A DNA stretch of 28,409 nt, taken from CALBTQ01 sp036725605. GTDB taxonomy: Bacteria; Lernaellota; Lernaellaia; Lernaellales; Lernaellaceae. Below, one piece after another: positions 28,091-28,409 of this stretch. The stretch spans positions 1-28,409 of the forward strand of contig DAIMDW010000045.1 of NCBI GenBank assembly GCA_036725605.1. Direction: 5' to 3'. Made by a program: the position numbers and the translations under genes. Under the pieces are notes generated by a model. That model saw nothing but the letters and a program-made list of their open reading frames with translations. It ran no database searches and was not told where the DNA came from. Each line of letters begins with the position of its first letter. Within the stretch, counting starts at the first letter, position 1.

Positions 28091-28409
28091 ATGCGCAAAA
28101 CGATGATTCTGACATTGATCCTGTCGGTGCTGTGCGCGGCCTGCGTCAAGGAATACGACGCGCCCGAGGGCATCAGCAGCTTCGCCGTGCTGATCGAGGA
28201 AGGCGAAACCGGCGACGACAACGACCGCATCGCGTTTCCCGACGAACCGGTGGGCTACCGCCTGACCATCGCCGCGCTGGACGAAACCGGCGAGGTGGAC
28301 CGCGATTACGACGGCAAGGTCGTGTTGTCGGTCGAGCCGGTCGGCCGCCTGATGGAAGGACAGGCCAGCCGGTTGATTATCGAAAACGGCGTCGCGCAGA
28401 ACGTCGAAG
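28091..28409 (+). CDS. Hypothetical lipoprotein, N-terminal part (runs off the window)
   Basis: The open frame starts at the ATG one base after the nucleotidase stop and continues past the window end; 106 residues are visible. The signal MRKTMILTLILSVLCAAC places a lipobox Cys at 18. The following part has an Ig-like beta pattern (PVGYRLTIAALDETGEVDRD, GKVVLSVEPVGRL). I do not recognise the family. Tight spacing suggests co-transcription with the 5'-nucleotidase, perhaps as a surface partner. Confidence 0.8.
   Translation, partial: MRKTMILTLILSVLCAACVKEYDAPEGISSFAVLIEEGETGDDNDRIAFPDEPVGYRLTIAALDETGEVDRDYDGKVVLSVEPVGRLMEGQASRLIIENGVAQNVE

Overview
The window looks like the chromosome of a high-GC, Gram-negative, heterotrophic bacterium. 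Several genes carry lipoprotein signals, one encodes a maltoporin-like outer-membrane barrel, and long Asp/Thr-rich linkers follow or precede secreted domains. I read this as deltaproteobacterial or Myxococcota-like, or a related uncultured phylum. That placement is a guess from protein style, not a proof. No phage, IS element, integrase or CRISPR array is visible.

Layout. (1) 1-315: repeat-rich non-coding DNA. (2) 316-6304, minus strand: gltB and gltD, the two subunits of NADPH glutamate synthase (ammonia assimilation), with a good promoter at 6387-6415 and two upstream dyads. (3) 6594-7634, minus strand: a visibly more AT-rich class II Fic (AMPylation-type) gene with its own palindromic control region. 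(4) 7849-7935, minus strand: tRNA-Leu(UAA) with encoded CCA and a clear terminator. (5) 8087-20193, plus strand: eight tightly packed genes that read as one alpha-glucan (starch/maltodextrin) operon. They encode a maltoporin-like barrel, two lipoprotein GH13 amylases, a MalK-type ATPase, a binding-protein/MalF permease fusion, MalG, and two lipoproteins built from five copies of one roughly 130-residue module. (6) 20322-23075: a secreted bacterial homologue of GPI-specific phospholipase D (zinc phospholipase C domain plus FG-GAP propeller) ending in an acidic tail and Gly-Cys-Gly-Cys. (7) 23173-26104: phnD-phnC-phnE, an importer for phosphonate, phosphite or phosphate, in which PhnE carries an unusual N-terminal RDD membrane domain. 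(8) 26368-end: a lipoprotein 5'-nucleotidase and the start of a further lipoprotein gene.

How they may work together. Region 5 can be read as a complete surface-to-cytoplasm route for alpha-glucan. Lipoprotein amylases and repeat-module lipoproteins would capture and cut the polymer, the barrel would pass oligosaccharides through the outer membrane, and the ABC importer with a membrane-tethered binding domain would take them up. This does the job of the Bacteroidetes Sus system without SusC/SusD. Regions 6-8 share a phosphorus theme: a phosphodiesterase/lipase-like enzyme, a 5'-nucleotidase, and a P-compound importer. The most unusual items are the two fusions (binding protein-MalF and RDD-PhnE), the five-copy lipoprotein module, the bacterial GPI-PLD-like protein with its GCGC tail, and a perfect palindrome placed exactly between the -35 and -10 boxes upstream of the nucleotidase gene.
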